Below are positions 17,087 through 25,085 of a stretch of 64,000 nt of DNA, one piece after another. Under the pieces are notes generated by a model. That model was not told the DNA's origin, did no database searches, and worked only from the letters and a program-made list of their open reading frames with translations. The translations under genes and the position numbers were made by a program. This DNA is from Alphaproteobacteria bacterium (lineage in GTDB: Bacteria > Pseudomonadota > Alphaproteobacteria > Rs-D84), in contig WRCC01000001.1 of assembly GCA_009784235.1 (NCBI GenBank), positions 241,506 to 305,505 on the forward strand, written 5' to 3'. Numbering within the stretch: position 1 is the first letter of the stretch; the number at the start of each line of letters is the position of its first letter.

Positions 17087-17121
17087 CAAAAAATAAAATC
17101 CGCCATTTGGCGGATTTTTTA
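17087..17121 (+). terminator. Rho-independent terminator
   Basis: Stem AAATCCGCCATTTGGCGGATTT with a T-tail after the Cys-rich protein gene. Confidence 0.9.
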
Positions 17122-17258
17122 TTGGAAAATTTATTCTGGCTGGCTGACCAGTTTCAAACACAATTTTTGTGCCCCTTTAAAACCGACAATGGGAACCTTT
17201 TGGTGCCTTTGGCACCAGAAATAAACTAATATAATCAACGACTTATTTAACGATTCGC

Positions 17259-17287
17259 TTGCATAATTTTGTCGCCAGTGCTATAAT
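17259..17287 (+). promoter_or_regulatory. Strong promoter of the ncRNA candidate
   Basis: TTGCAT (17259-17264), 17-bp spacer, perfect TATAAT (17282-17287). No ORF of note follows for 250 bp. Confidence 0.75.
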
Positions 17288-17293
17288 GAAAAT

Positions 17294-17484
17294 ACGACCT
17301 TCAACGGTCTCTCTCCTCTGGTCGGTATCGAATGCATTACAAACCAGCCCGACAAAGCTGAGCGCACCTTGTAATGCGGCAACGGTAAAACACCTCCTGT
17401 TTTTATACGTTGCGGATACCGACTGGAAAGACCAATGGTCAGGACAAAGGGTCAAGACCCAAATAAACGCTGTGTCTTGACCCC
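17294..17484 (+). ncRNA. Candidate structured RNA with a three-way junction
   Basis: Closing helix from GACC, GGTCT and GGTCGGTATC (17296-17329) pairing with GATACCGACT, AGACC and GGTC (17415-17440). Two arms inside: GCATTACAA/TTGTAATGC (17334-17342, 17369-17377), and GCAACGGTAAAAC/GTTTTTATACGTTGC (17379-17391, 17399-17413) with loop ACCTCCT. A 10-bp hairpin GGGTCAAGAC/GTCTTGACCC ends it (17449-17483). The loop is complementary to Shine-Dalgarno sequence. It does not match 6S, SRP, RNase P or tmRNA signatures that I know. It could also be a leader of the HxlR gene. Confidence 0.65.
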
Positions 17485-17492
17485 TATGCAGC

Positions 17493-17522
17493 TTGACATT
17501 GCTGTATCGGCATTTCTATACT
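17493..17522 (+). promoter_or_regulatory. Promoter of the HxlR regulator
   Basis: TTGACA (17493-17498), 18-bp spacer, TATACT (17517-17522). The leader to the ATG at 17538 would be only about 9 nt, with no ribosome site. Confidence 0.65.
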
Positions 17523-17537
17523 ATATGGGAAAAAATA

Positions 17538-17903
17538 ATGTCTCTGGCAGAAAAATCTCTTGAATGTCCGGCGCTGATAACCGTTAAATTGGTGGACAGC
17601 AAATGGAAACTTCTTATCCTGTGGGAATTATCCCACGGTGTTTGCCGTTTTGGCGATATTTTGAAAAATATCGATGGGATAAGCCAAAAAGTCTTGACCC
17701 AAAATTTGCGGTCATTGGAATCAGACGGGTTGATTTCACGCAAAGTTTATGCAGAAGTCCCACCGCGCGTGGAATATACCCTAACCGATTTGGCGCGTGA
17801 TTTGGCCAAAGTCTTGGACATTATGGGTGAATGGGGCATCAAGTATGCAGAATTAAAAACCGACCATCCAATAAAATGGTACTTTAATAAATTTGAAAGT
17901 TAA
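17538..17903 (+). CDS. HxlR-family winged-helix transcriptional regulator
   Basis: 121 residues, the typical length. It has the family opening ECPALITVKLVDSKWKLLIL with the conserved Cys, the recognition region RFGDILKNIDGISQKVLTQN and the wing RKVYAEVPPRVEYTLT. These dimeric regulators respond to small molecules or redox state. The start is set at the ATG at 17538 rather than an upstream TTG, which falls inside the promoter. The message is nearly leaderless. No target gene is evident next to it. Confidence 0.9.
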   Translation: MSLAEKSLECPALITVKLVDSKWKLLILWELSHGVCRFGDILKNIDGISQKVLTQNLRSLESDGLISRKVYAEVPPRVEYTLTDLARDLAKVLDIMGEWGIKYAELKTDHPIKWYFNKFES

Positions 17904-17907
17904 CAGA

Positions 17908-17935
17908 AAATCCACCGTCCGGCGGATTTTTTACC
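17908..17935. terminator. Rho-independent terminator
   Basis: Stem AAATCCACCG/CGGCGGATTT (one mismatch) and T-run, between the convergent HxlR and spermidine-synthase-like genes. Confidence 0.75.
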
Positions 17936-19325
17936 GGTCATAAATCACAGGTGTTTTGTTGATGGTATAAATTCGGCCGGATTCCGGGCGGTTGTAATAG
18001 ATATATAAAACATTTGAGCCAACGCCTTTGTCCGCGACCCATGGATTGATGTGTCCGATGACTTGGCGTGTTGTATTGTTCGGGAAAACGGCACGGAACG
18101 TATTATCAAACACGCGGGAAAATTTATCGTTGAAATCCGGAGATGCGATAACATTCATCACAATCATGCCGCCGGGTGCGACACGTGATTTTATACGCTG
18201 CATAAATTCCATCGTTATTAAGTTTTCTGGGACTTGGTATGAATTTGAATACACATCCAGAATAATCAGGTCGTAATTTAACATCGTGTTCTTTAAAAAT
18301 TGACTGGCGTCTTGGACAATAAATTTTTTATTCTCCGTTAATTTTTCGCCCAAAAATTTCTGTTCTGAAACATCCTTTAACGTGCGTTCAATATCGATAA
18401 ATGTGTATGCGTTGAACGTATCGCGCAGACCTGCGGTAAATCCGCCGGCGCCCAAGACCAATATATTACGGCGTTTGTCGCGCGGCATATTATAAATAAA
18501 ATTATCGTTTATATAATCGACATACTGCGCGGTTGTGCCGGCGGATTTATTATATATCGACATATTTACGCCGTTCATTTTCAATATACGTGTGCCATCG
18601 CCATATTCTTCGACTGATATAGTAGAATTTTCATTATTAATAATAATTCCATACGCGCGACGCAGATAAGAATCTGTATTTATAACCACCGCCGGGATAA
18701 AAATCACGGCGATAATCGGCACCACAAACAATCGCGGCATCACGGCAAATGCAGCGCCCAGCGCCATGATAATTATCAATAATATAGTATAATTCACACC
18801 AATTATGGGCATTAAAATCAATGTTGTTGCCAACGAGCCTAAGACCGAACCAATCGTATCCCATGCCATAATTTTCCCGGTATAATTTATATCGTGCTTA
18901 TGTAAATAGCGCGAAAGCAACGCGACATTAAATCCGAATAAAAACGGTGCGACGGATAAAAATATTAATGAAAATAGTGCTGTCTGGGTGACGATTGAAA
19001 AAATTCCCGCTGCATACATTGTATAAAAATATCCGGTAATCAGCGCGAAACTGCCCGCCAAGACGGACATTGCCGCAATTGTTATAAAACTGGCGAATAA
19101 TATTTTTCGAACGTTATAGCGATTTGGCTTTATGGATGAACCGCGGAAATATCCAATAGACATAAAGCCCAGGAATGCGCCGATTATTATACTGGTCACT
19201 ACGGCCGAACTGCCTACATAAAACGCCAATTGCCGAATTACAATCAGTTCCAGAGACAGACTTAGAAACCCAGTTAAAAATATAAGAAAAAGCAACCATG
19301 CCCGTAATTTTACACCCACATTCAA
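17931..19325 (-). CDS. Membrane-fused spermidine-synthase-like protein
   Basis: 464 residues. The N-terminal half (about 1-225) has some seven hydrophobic helices, like the membrane half of prokaryotic fused polyamine aminopropyltransferase proteins. The C-terminal half is a Rossmann methyltransferase-like SpeE domain: ILVLGAGGFTAGLRD (nucleotide loop), FIDIERTLKDV, then VQDASQFL and YDLIILDVYSNSYQVPENL. The substrate of these fused forms is uncertain. It stands alone on this strand, downstream of no obvious operon. Confidence 0.8.
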   Translation of the reverse strand: MNVGVKLRAWLLFLIFLTGFLSLSLELIVIRQLAFYVGSSAVVTSIIIGAFLGFMSIGYFRGSSIKPNRYNVRKILFASFITIAAMSVLAGSFALITGYFYTMYAAGIFSIVTQTALFSLIFLSVAPFLFGFNVALLSRYLHKHDINYTGKIMAWDTIGSVLGSLATTLILMPIIGVNYTILLIIIMALGAAFAVMPRLFVVPIIAVIFIPAVVINTDSYLRRAYGIIINNENSTISVEEYGDGTRILKMNGVNMSIYNKSAGTTAQYVDYINDNFIYNMPRDKRRNILVLGAGGFTAGLRDTFNAYTFIDIERTLKDVSEQKFLGEKLTENKKFIVQDASQFLKNTMLNYDLIILDVYSNSYQVPENLITMEFMQRIKSRVAPGGMIVMNVIASPDFNDKFSRVFDNTFRAVFPNNTTRQVIGHINPWVADKGVGSNVLYIYYNRPESGRIYTINKTPVIYDR

Positions 19326-19414
19326 TCCTTTTATTGGATATTAATGTAAAGACGAAAATGGCGCAATGGGAAAATACTTGATTTCCAATTGAATATATGC
19401 ATAATTGTTGACGC

Positions 19415-19490
19415 GCCGGCCTAGCTCAGTTGGTAGAGCATCTGATTTGTAATCAGAGGGTCGCAGGTTCGAGTCCTGTGGCCGGCACCA
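19415..19490 (+). tRNA. tRNA-Thr(UGU)
   Basis: Full cloverleaf: GCCGGCC acceptor, anticodon TGT in GATTTGTAATC, T-loop TTCGAGT, encoded CCA. Confidence 0.95.
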
Positions 19491-19610
19491 TAAAACAATT
19501 CCCAAATTTAACCCTGCATCCTTGCGACGCGCACATCGGCTCTTCGCTAATAACGCTCATCACCGTGTGCTTGGTACGCTCGGATTCGAGTCCTGTGGCC
19601 GGCACCATAA
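19468..19610 (+). repeat. Duplicated tRNA-Thr 3' end
   Basis: A 26-bp stretch of the T-arm and acceptor end plus TAA (19468-19493) is repeated perfectly at 19585-19610. The 91 bp between encode nothing evident. This is the pattern left by integration at, and excision from, a tRNA gene, or a minimal attachment-site pair. Confidence 0.7.
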
Positions 19611-19611
19611 T

Positions 19612-19634
19612 CGTAGGGGCGCATAATTGCGCCC
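19612..19634. repeat. Palindromic GTAGGGGCGCA repeat
   Basis: GTAGGGGCGCATAATTGCGCCC; same family as 10613-10655 and 49883-49908. Confidence 0.55.
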
Positions 19635-19647
19635 ATTTTTAATTCGA

Positions 19648-19676
19648 CTGGATTGCTTCGCTACGCTCGCAATGAC
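19648..19676. repeat. REP-like repeat (GATTGCTTCGC... type)
   Basis: CTGGATTGCTTCGCTACGCTCGCAATGAC. Further copies at 20984-21015 and 33216-33246. An imperfect palindrome (GATTGC...GCAAT) of a type common in intergenic DNA of many bacteria. Confidence 0.75.
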
Positions 19677-19686
19677 AAACAGAACC

Positions 19687-20901
19687 TCAATCCTCGAAAT
19701 CATAATCGTTAATTGCTTTGGTAATTGCATTGACCAGTTTTTGTTGATGCGAATCTGAATTCAGCAATTTTTCTTCTTCGGCATTGGACAAGTGACCCAG
19801 TTCGATAAGCGCGCTGGGGATAGTGCTGCGCAAGACTGCGAACGGTGCGCTGCGCATTGCGGCGTTTGGTTGTTGCGTTATACCATGCGAACGGAATGAT
19901 TTTACCGTGATGCTGGCGAATTCGACGGATGCAGCTGTGACCGCGGCTTGCTGTAATGCGGACAGCGCATTTCGCACATCTGCTTCGAATTTTGCAAAAC
20001 CATCAACTTCGATTTTATCGACCGCGTTTTCCAGTTCAGCCAATTTGCGCGCTTCTTCGTCAGACGCTTTTTTGGACAGAGTATAAACCGAGAATCCCTT
20101 CATATTTCGGGATGGATTAGCATTCGCATGCAATGAAATAAATAAATCTGCGCGATGCCGTTCCGCCATATCGGCGCGTGTATTCAAGTTCAAGAATATA
20201 TCTTTATCACGCGTCAGATGCACGGTATAGCCCGCACTGGCCAATTTAGTACGCAGACGTCGCGCGACCGATAAAACCACATCTTTTTCGCGCACACCGC
20301 CGCGACCAATTGCGCCCGGGTCACGACCGCCGTGACCAGCATCAACAACGATTACGCGTTTTTTCTTGGCCGCTGGCTTTGGCGCTGGTGTTGTTGGTTT
20401 TGCGGCCGCTGCACCGGCACCGGTTGCCGCACCGCCCGCCATTGTAAAATCAATCACCAGACGGAATTTTGCATCGCCATTCGGTTCCAGAATCATAATT
20501 GATGGCTTGACATCTTCGCGCACGCGGCGACGCAGATTCGCAGTTATGTGCAAATTATTACCGACTTGGTTTTGTTCGATTGTTTTTACCAAAGTATTCG
20601 CCCCATAAACAGGCTTTACAGACGAATTACCCGCGGTGTTATTTAATTCAACGCGTATCAGATGCCGGCCATCGTCCGCCTTTGGATATGAAATTGTATG
20701 TGATGGCCGCGCGGATGTTTCAATTACAAATCGTGTTTTATCGCCCGGCTGGACCCCGGTGCGTATGGCGACCAGTGAATTGCGCGATGCGAATGCAACG
20801 CGCGGAAAAAACGAAAACGCAATCGCACCACCGCATGTAATTTGCAACATAGTGCGACGCGAAACTTGTTTTGAAAAAAGTCCAGATTCTTGTGGATTCA
20901 T
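19687..20901 (-). CDS. amiC: N-acetylmuramoyl-L-alanine amidase, AMIN plus Amidase_3, Tat-exported
   Basis: 404 residues. The leader has a twin-arginine motif SRRTMLQ followed by a hydrophobic stretch, as in AmiA/AmiC. An AMIN domain (about 40-150) should target it to the septum. A short Ala/Pro/Lys linker leads to the Amidase_3 catalytic domain: VVDAGHGGRDPGAIG (His ligand), VREKDV (Glu ligand), FISLHANAN (His ligand) and LIELGHLSNAEEE (catalytic Glu). It cuts peptide stems from glycan strands during division. The EnvC-type activator it would need is encoded at 38479-39582. The symbol is by architecture. Confidence 0.9.
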   Translation of the reverse strand: MNPQESGLFSKQVSRRTMLQITCGGAIAFSFFPRVAFASRNSLVAIRTGVQPGDKTRFVIETSARPSHTISYPKADDGRHLIRVELNNTAGNSSVKPVYGANTLVKTIEQNQVGNNLHITANLRRRVREDVKPSIMILEPNGDAKFRLVIDFTMAGGAATGAGAAAAKPTTPAPKPAAKKKRVIVVDAGHGGRDPGAIGRGGVREKDVVLSVARRLRTKLASAGYTVHLTRDKDIFLNLNTRADMAERHRADLFISLHANANPSRNMKGFSVYTLSKKASDEEARKLAELENAVDKIEVDGFAKFEADVRNALSALQQAAVTAASVEFASITVKSFRSHGITQQPNAAMRSAPFAVLRSTIPSALIELGHLSNAEEEKLLNSDSHQQKLVNAITKAINDYDFED

Positions 20902-20932
20902 CCTGGGTATTGTATCATAAAAACTAGGAACT

Positions 20933-21039
20933 AAAAACTAAAAACTAAGAACTTCTGTGCTCGCTATGCTTGCAATTTAATCAACTGGATTGCTTCGCTA
21001 CGCTCGCAATGACAACTCTTTCAAGTTCTTAGTTTTTAG
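20933..21039. repeat. Nested repeats in the amidase/rubrerythrin gap
   Basis: An 18-bp inverted pair, ACTAAAAACTAAGAACTT (20934-20951) and its complement (about 21020-21037), encloses the REP-like copy at 20984-21015 and a degenerate relative at about 20955-20976. Confidence 0.55.
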
Positions 21040-21043
21040 TTAT

Positions 21044-21072
21044 AAAAAATGCGCCGATGGCGCATTTTTTAT
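21044..21072 (-). terminator. Rho-independent terminator
   Basis: Stem AAATGCGCC/GGCGCATTT with T-run at the rubrerythrin gene end. Confidence 0.85.
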
Positions 21073-21689
21073 TCAGCCGTTGCGAATTCACAGAAACCTT
21101 CGTTCGTGTCGCATTTCGACAAAGTGCTTTCCGCCACAAAGTATCCCTGCGGGTGCAAACATGCATCGCAGATTGCCGGGGCTTCTTTGCCAATGTGCCA
21201 GTTGCCACAATTCGTACAACGCCACATGACATCAAATTCCGATTTGAACAAAGTACCTTTTTCCAGATGGTCAATCAGCGCGCGATAGCGGGATTCATGA
21301 TAACGTTCCGCCATGCCGATATGACGCAATGTTTCGGCGATTGCTGGGAAGCCTTCCTTGGCCGCGGTTTGCGCGAATTCCGGATACATTTCAGTGTTTT
21401 CATGGTGTTCACCGTATGCCGCTGCTTGCAGATTTTCCAGTGTTGTTCCGATTTTACCGGCCGGGAATCCCGCGGTTATTGTGATTTCGCCGCCTTCGAG
21501 CATTTTAAACAAAACCTCTGCATGTTCTTTTTCTTGATTTGCGGTTTCTTCGAAAACTTTGCCGATTGCCGGATAGCCTTCGGATTTAGCTTTGCTGGCG
21601 AAAAATGTATAGCGATTTCGCGCTTGGGATTCGCCAGCAAACGCGGTTAAGATATTCTTTTCTGTCTGGGTTCCTTTGATTGATGGCAT
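21069..21689 (-). CDS. rbr: Rubrerythrin
   Basis: 206 residues. The N-terminal ferritin-like di-iron bundle carries AGESQARNRYTFF, EETANQEKEHAEV, a mid-helix Glu in EMYPEF and IGMAERYHESRY. The C-terminal rubredoxin-like part has WRCTNCGNWHIG and a CDACLHPQGYF pair for one iron. Rubrerythrins reduce peroxide with electrons from NAD(P)H systems and are typical of anaerobes and microaerophiles. The usual start MPSIKGTQTEKN is seen at 21689. Single gene. Confidence 0.95.
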   Translation of the reverse strand: MPSIKGTQTEKNILTAFAGESQARNRYTFFASKAKSEGYPAIGKVFEETANQEKEHAEVLFKMLEGGEITITAGFPAGKIGTTLENLQAAAYGEHHENTEMYPEFAQTAAKEGFPAIAETLRHIGMAERYHESRYRALIDHLEKGTLFKSEFDVMWRCTNCGNWHIGKEAPAICDACLHPQGYFVAESTLSKCDTNEGFCEFATAE

Positions 21690-21805
21690 TTGTTCTCCTT
21701 TATTGTTATGCGCGAAATTGTATCAAAGAAAAAATCAATAGTAAAGAAAGAAAAATCAAAATTCCGCTTGATTTTCAGCAAATTGTGTTATATATTGCGG
21801 CGCGT

Positions 21806-21881
21806 GGCTTTGTAGCTCAGTTGGTAGAGCAAGTGACTGAAAATCACTGTGTCGGTGGTTCGATTCCGCCCAAAGCCACCA
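21806..21881 (+). tRNA. tRNA-Phe(GAA)
   Basis: Full cloverleaf: acceptor GGCTTTG/CAAAGCC, anticodon GAA in GACTGAAAATC, T-loop TTCGATT, encoded CCA. Confidence 0.95.
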
Positions 21882-21907
21882 TTTCTTATTAATGGTGGAG
21901 ATTCCCC

Positions 21908-22459
21908 ATGAACATCATCAAAACACATATTGACGGCGTATATATCTTGGAGCCCAAAATTCACCGCGATGGACGTGGATACTTTGTCGAACCTTGGAAC
22001 GAACGTACGTTTCGCAAAAATGGCTTTCGATACAGTTTTGTCCAAGATAACCAGTCTTTTTCGCACTATGGCACCGTACGCGCGCTGCATTTCCAACGTG
22101 ACGAATCTGCCCAGGCAAAATTGGTACGTGCTTTGCAGGGGCGTGTGATGGACGTTGCAGTTGATTTGCGACCTGCGTCGCCAACGTTCGGGCAACATGT
22201 CGCTGTGGAATTGGACGACCATTTAATGCGCATGCTGATGATTCCACGCGGATTCGCACACGGGTTTTCAGTTTTATCAGAAACGGCTGTTTTTGGATAC
22301 AAAGTCGATAATTTTTATAATAAAGAGGCCGAGGGTGGGTTATTGTTCAACGACTCAGAATTGGGCATTGATTGGGGCGTGCCAACGGATAAAATAATTG
22401 CATCCGAGCGCGATAGATTATTTCCAACATTGGCGGAGTATAAAAAATGTACGCGATAA
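21908..22459 (+). CDS. rfbC: dTDP-4-dehydrorhamnose 3,5-epimerase
   Basis: 183 residues, the normal RmlC length. Family hallmarks are HRDGRGYFVEPWNERTF, VQDNQSFSHYGTVRALHFQ (catalytic His), VDLRPASPTFGQ and IPRGFAHGFSVLSE. It epimerises C3 and C5 of dTDP-4-keto-6-deoxyglucose for L-rhamnose. Its end overlaps rfbD by 13 bp. rfbA and rfbB are not in the window. The start follows a GGTGGAG site right after tRNA-Phe. Confidence 0.95.
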   Translation: MNIIKTHIDGVYILEPKIHRDGRGYFVEPWNERTFRKNGFRYSFVQDNQSFSHYGTVRALHFQRDESAQAKLVRALQGRVMDVAVDLRPASPTFGQHVAVELDDHLMRMLMIPRGFAHGFSVLSETAVFGYKVDNFYNKEAEGGLLFNDSELGIDWGVPTDKIIASERDRLFPTLAEYKKCTR

Positions 22460-23280
22460 CCGGTGCTGATGGACAACTGGGCAATTGTTTGCGTGACCGC
22501 ATCGGTGACGTGCCCGCTATATTTGTCGATGTGAATGAATTGAATATAACGAATCCAGCGGCTGTTAAAAAATTCTTTGCGAAACATAAAATCAATTTGG
22601 TTATAAATTGCGCTGCGTACACAGCAGTGGATAATGCCGAAGACGATTTCCTGGGTGCTTATAATGTCAATCATTCGGGTGCAGAATTGCTGGCGCGATA
22701 TGGACGACGAATAATTCATATATCGACTGATTATGTATTCGATGGTCGCACAAATTCACCATATACAGAAAAAAATCCGGCCAACCCAGTATCTGTTTAT
22801 GGTAAAACAAAATGGCTGGGCGAACAGTCGGTTATGGAAGTTGCCCAAACCGCAGCAATCATCCGCACATCTGCATTGTATTCCGAATACGGAAATAATT
22901 TTGTAAAAACTATGCGTCGCTTGGGTGCGAACAACCCGGAATTGAAAGTTGTAAATGACCAGATTACTTCGCCAACGTATGCGGGTGATTTGGCGGATGC
23001 TATATTGCGGATTGCCGCACAAATGAAAAATGATTCGCGCGAAATTTATCATTTCAGTAATGAAGATACGGCCAGTTGGCATGATTTTGCGACCGCAATT
23101 ATGGAGATATCCAATTTGAAATGCAAAGTATTGCCGATTCCATCGTCCGAATATCCGCAAAAAGCAATTCGGCCGCCCTATTCCGTTATGGATAAATCGA
23201 AAATCAAATCGCATTATGGAATCGTGATTCCGCATTGGCGCGACAGCCTGATCAAGTGTATTAACACAATGAATAAGTAA
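22447..23280 (+). CDS. rfbD: dTDP-4-dehydrorhamnose reductase
   Basis: 277 residues of the short-chain dehydrogenase fold: MYAITGADGQLGNCLRD (nucleotide-binding Gly motif), NCAAYTAVDNAEDD, ISTDYVFDG and the catalytic YGKTKWLGE Tyr-x3-Lys. It makes dTDP-L-rhamnose, the last step of the pathway. Overlap with rfbC shows translational coupling. Rhamnose presumably enters O-antigen or another envelope glycan built by the glycosyltransferases further on. Confidence 0.95.
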   Translation: MYAITGADGQLGNCLRDRIGDVPAIFVDVNELNITNPAAVKKFFAKHKINLVINCAAYTAVDNAEDDFLGAYNVNHSGAELLARYGRRIIHISTDYVFDGRTNSPYTEKNPANPVSVYGKTKWLGEQSVMEVAQTAAIIRTSALYSEYGNNFVKTMRRLGANNPELKVVNDQITSPTYAGDLADAILRIAAQMKNDSREIYHFSNEDTASWHDFATAIMEISNLKCKVLPIPSSEYPQKAIRPPYSVMDKSKIKSHYGIVIPHWRDSLIKCINTMNK

Positions 23281-23282
23281 AA

Positions 23283-23312
23283 TTAAAATCCCAATTTTAT
23301 TGGGATTTTTTT
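23283..23312 (+). terminator. Rho-independent terminator
   Basis: AAAATCCCAAT/ATTGGGATTTT hairpin and T-run after rfbD. Confidence 0.85.
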
Positions 23313-23410
23313 CACTTTTTTAAAAGCCATGCTTATGATATAATTCCTGGCAGAGAACACCCCAATAAATCGTAATTCCAACACCATACAAACTAATTGT
23401 AGTTTTTTTT

Positions 23411-23456
23411 GACAAGATTAAGGAAACAAATTTCTTTTTGGTCAAGTCATGTTAAA
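23411..23456 (+). promoter_or_regulatory. Shared upstream box (copy B) with candidate -10
   Basis: CAAGATtaagGAAACAAATTTCTTTTTGGTCAA, then TAAAAT about 10 bp further on. Matches copies at 15391, 61743 and, inverted, 55959. Confidence 0.5.
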
Positions 23457-23484
23457 ATTACATTCATACATGAGAGAGAGAGCT

Positions 23485-24252
23485 ATGAAGTCCAAAAAAC
23501 TTTTATTTCTGTCGGCCTTGACTTGTGTCGTGCCCATTATGTCCATGGCAAATGTAATGGGGCAACCGACGGTTCGAAACGTTGTTTATGGCGGCGTACA
23601 ATCTTCGGACGGCGTTTATGTAAAATACCAGACGCCAAAGGGACCATTCAGCGGACATTTTTATCTGGGGCTGGGATTTGCTTTGAATTTTGCAAATTTC
23701 GATAACAGATATCACCTGGATTCTGACCCATCTGTTACCGAAAAAGATTCTTATTCTTTTAAATTAATGCCTGGATTTGATATTTCGGGTGGTTACCGAT
23801 TCGCACAGCGGTGGCGCGGCGAATTAAATTACGGATATGTCAGCAAGTTTGAAGACAAAGACAATGTCGCGTCATTCTCGCTTTCGTCCCAATATCTGAT
23901 GGCCAATATTCTTTATGATATTTGGACCAAGGATACGACGTCGATATATATCGGTGCGGGCGCAGGTGCATCATTGCTGGAAACCCGTATGTCTGGGATA
24001 ATCTTTCCGCCGGGCGAAGGCGATGCAAAACGAAAAGCAACATACGCCGGACAATTTATAATGGGCATCGAAGAAGAAGTAACGCCGAATATTTCGGTCA
24101 TGCTGCAATATAGATTTATGTACACCGGTGGTATGGATGATGCGCGTACGGCGATGAACCCGGACACGTTGGTATTTGATGATGTTCTGCACACAAAGAC
24201 CAGCGGCATAATGACCAATACAATACAACTGGGCGCAAGGGTTAGATTCTGA
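23485..24252 (+). CDS. Outer-membrane barrel protein, partner of a collagen-like protein (module A)
   Basis: 255 residues from the ATG at 23485, which follows an unusual GAGAGAGAG ribosome site. The signal peptide ends at about 22. The body is a small barrel: SGHFYLGLGFALNFANFDNRYHL, GYRFAQRWRGELNYGY, IYIGAGAGASLLETRMSG, and the C-terminal strand IQLGARVRF ending in Phe, as expected for BamA recognition. It is clearly paralogous to 54778-55539 (shared DNRYHLDSDPSVTEKD-type segment and KTSGIMTNT end). Stop and next start overlap (TGATG) with the collagen-like gene. Confidence 0.8.
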   Translation: MKSKKLLFLSALTCVVPIMSMANVMGQPTVRNVVYGGVQSSDGVYVKYQTPKGPFSGHFYLGLGFALNFANFDNRYHLDSDPSVTEKDSYSFKLMPGFDISGGYRFAQRWRGELNYGYVSKFEDKDNVASFSLSSQYLMANILYDIWTKDTTSIYIGAGAGASLLETRMSGIIFPPGEGDAKRKATYAGQFIMGIEEEVTPNISVMLQYRFMYTGGMDDARTAMNPDTLVFDDVLHTKTSGIMTNTIQLGARVRF

Positions 24253-25007
24253 TGAATAAATTAACCAAACGTTTATATGCGTTTTGTACTTTGTGCGGCG
24301 TTGTTGGATTTGCAGGTTCGGCGTATGCCGCTGCAACAATTCGGGCACCCGGCACAAGCGCAACACCATCAGCATCATCCGTACGTTCGGCAACGACTGG
24401 TGCAAGCGTACGCACAGTAAATACATCCAATGCTTCTGCGCCGATACGCACGGCGCCCCAGCCAAACCCAGCGAACACCGCGCGATTATCAGTTGGACGA
24501 TTGTACAATAGTGGTTCGGGTGTCACATCATTGCCTGGTGGTGGCAGTGCGGGCGGCGGAAACATGGATTTATCTGGGTATGCGCTGCAAGAAGATTTGG
24601 ATGCTTTGCAGTTGCGGCTTGACCGCGAAGATGGAATTCTGCACGACCGCATTGATGAATTGGAAAATTTCCAGCTGGACTTGTCGGATATTTATACCAA
24701 AGACGAGATTGATGTAATAGTGGGCGGATTAACCATAGGCCAAGGTGACAAAGGCGACACAGGTCCCCAAGGCGCAATTGGCCCCCAAGGAATACAGGGC
24801 GAGCGCGGTGAACAAGGAGCCCCAGGTGAACGCGGCGAAGCCGGACCACAAGGAGAAGCAGGACCACAGGGCGCAACAGGCCCCCAAGGTGCGCCCGGAA
24901 CCGGACTCCCCAGCATCGGCCAAGACGGACTTTATTTGGTAAGCGTTGACGGTGGCGAAACATCTTTGATGCGCGTTGGTGTTGTAACGGGCACATACCA
25001 AGAATAA
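24252..25007 (+). CDS. Exported collagen-like (Gly-X-Y) protein
   Basis: 251 residues. A signal peptide is followed by a low-complexity Ala/Thr/Ser stretch (AATIRAPGTSATPSASS), a helical predicted coiled-coil (LQLRLDREDGILHDRIDEL) and about 22 Gly-X-Y triplets (residues about 160-220), ending in a short globular tail. The coiled coil probably nucleates a trimeric triple helix. Same order of parts as the 1595-residue protein at 49956-54743. It directly follows its barrel partner. Confidence 0.85.
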   Translation: MNKLTKRLYAFCTLCGVVGFAGSAYAAATIRAPGTSATPSASSVRSATTGASVRTVNTSNASAPIRTAPQPNPANTARLSVGRLYNSGSGVTSLPGGGSAGGGNMDLSGYALQEDLDALQLRLDREDGILHDRIDELENFQLDLSDIYTKDEIDVIVGGLTIGQGDKGDTGPQGAIGPQGIQGERGEQGAPGERGEAGPQGEAGPQGATGPQGAPGTGLPSIGQDGLYLVSVDGGETSLMRVGVVTGTYQE

Positions 25008-25085
25008 TTTGAAACAAAAAAATAAGCTGAATTGCCACAGAAATAAAAAAATTAAAAAACAAAAACTAAACGGGAGAATAAACAA

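Noticed and set aside
17294-17484. 6S, SRP, RNase P or tmRNA identity for the structured RNA
   Set aside because: No GGAAGCAGC-type SRP loop, no RNase P conserved boxes, no tRNA-like T-arm, and a three-way junction rather than the single long 6S hairpin.
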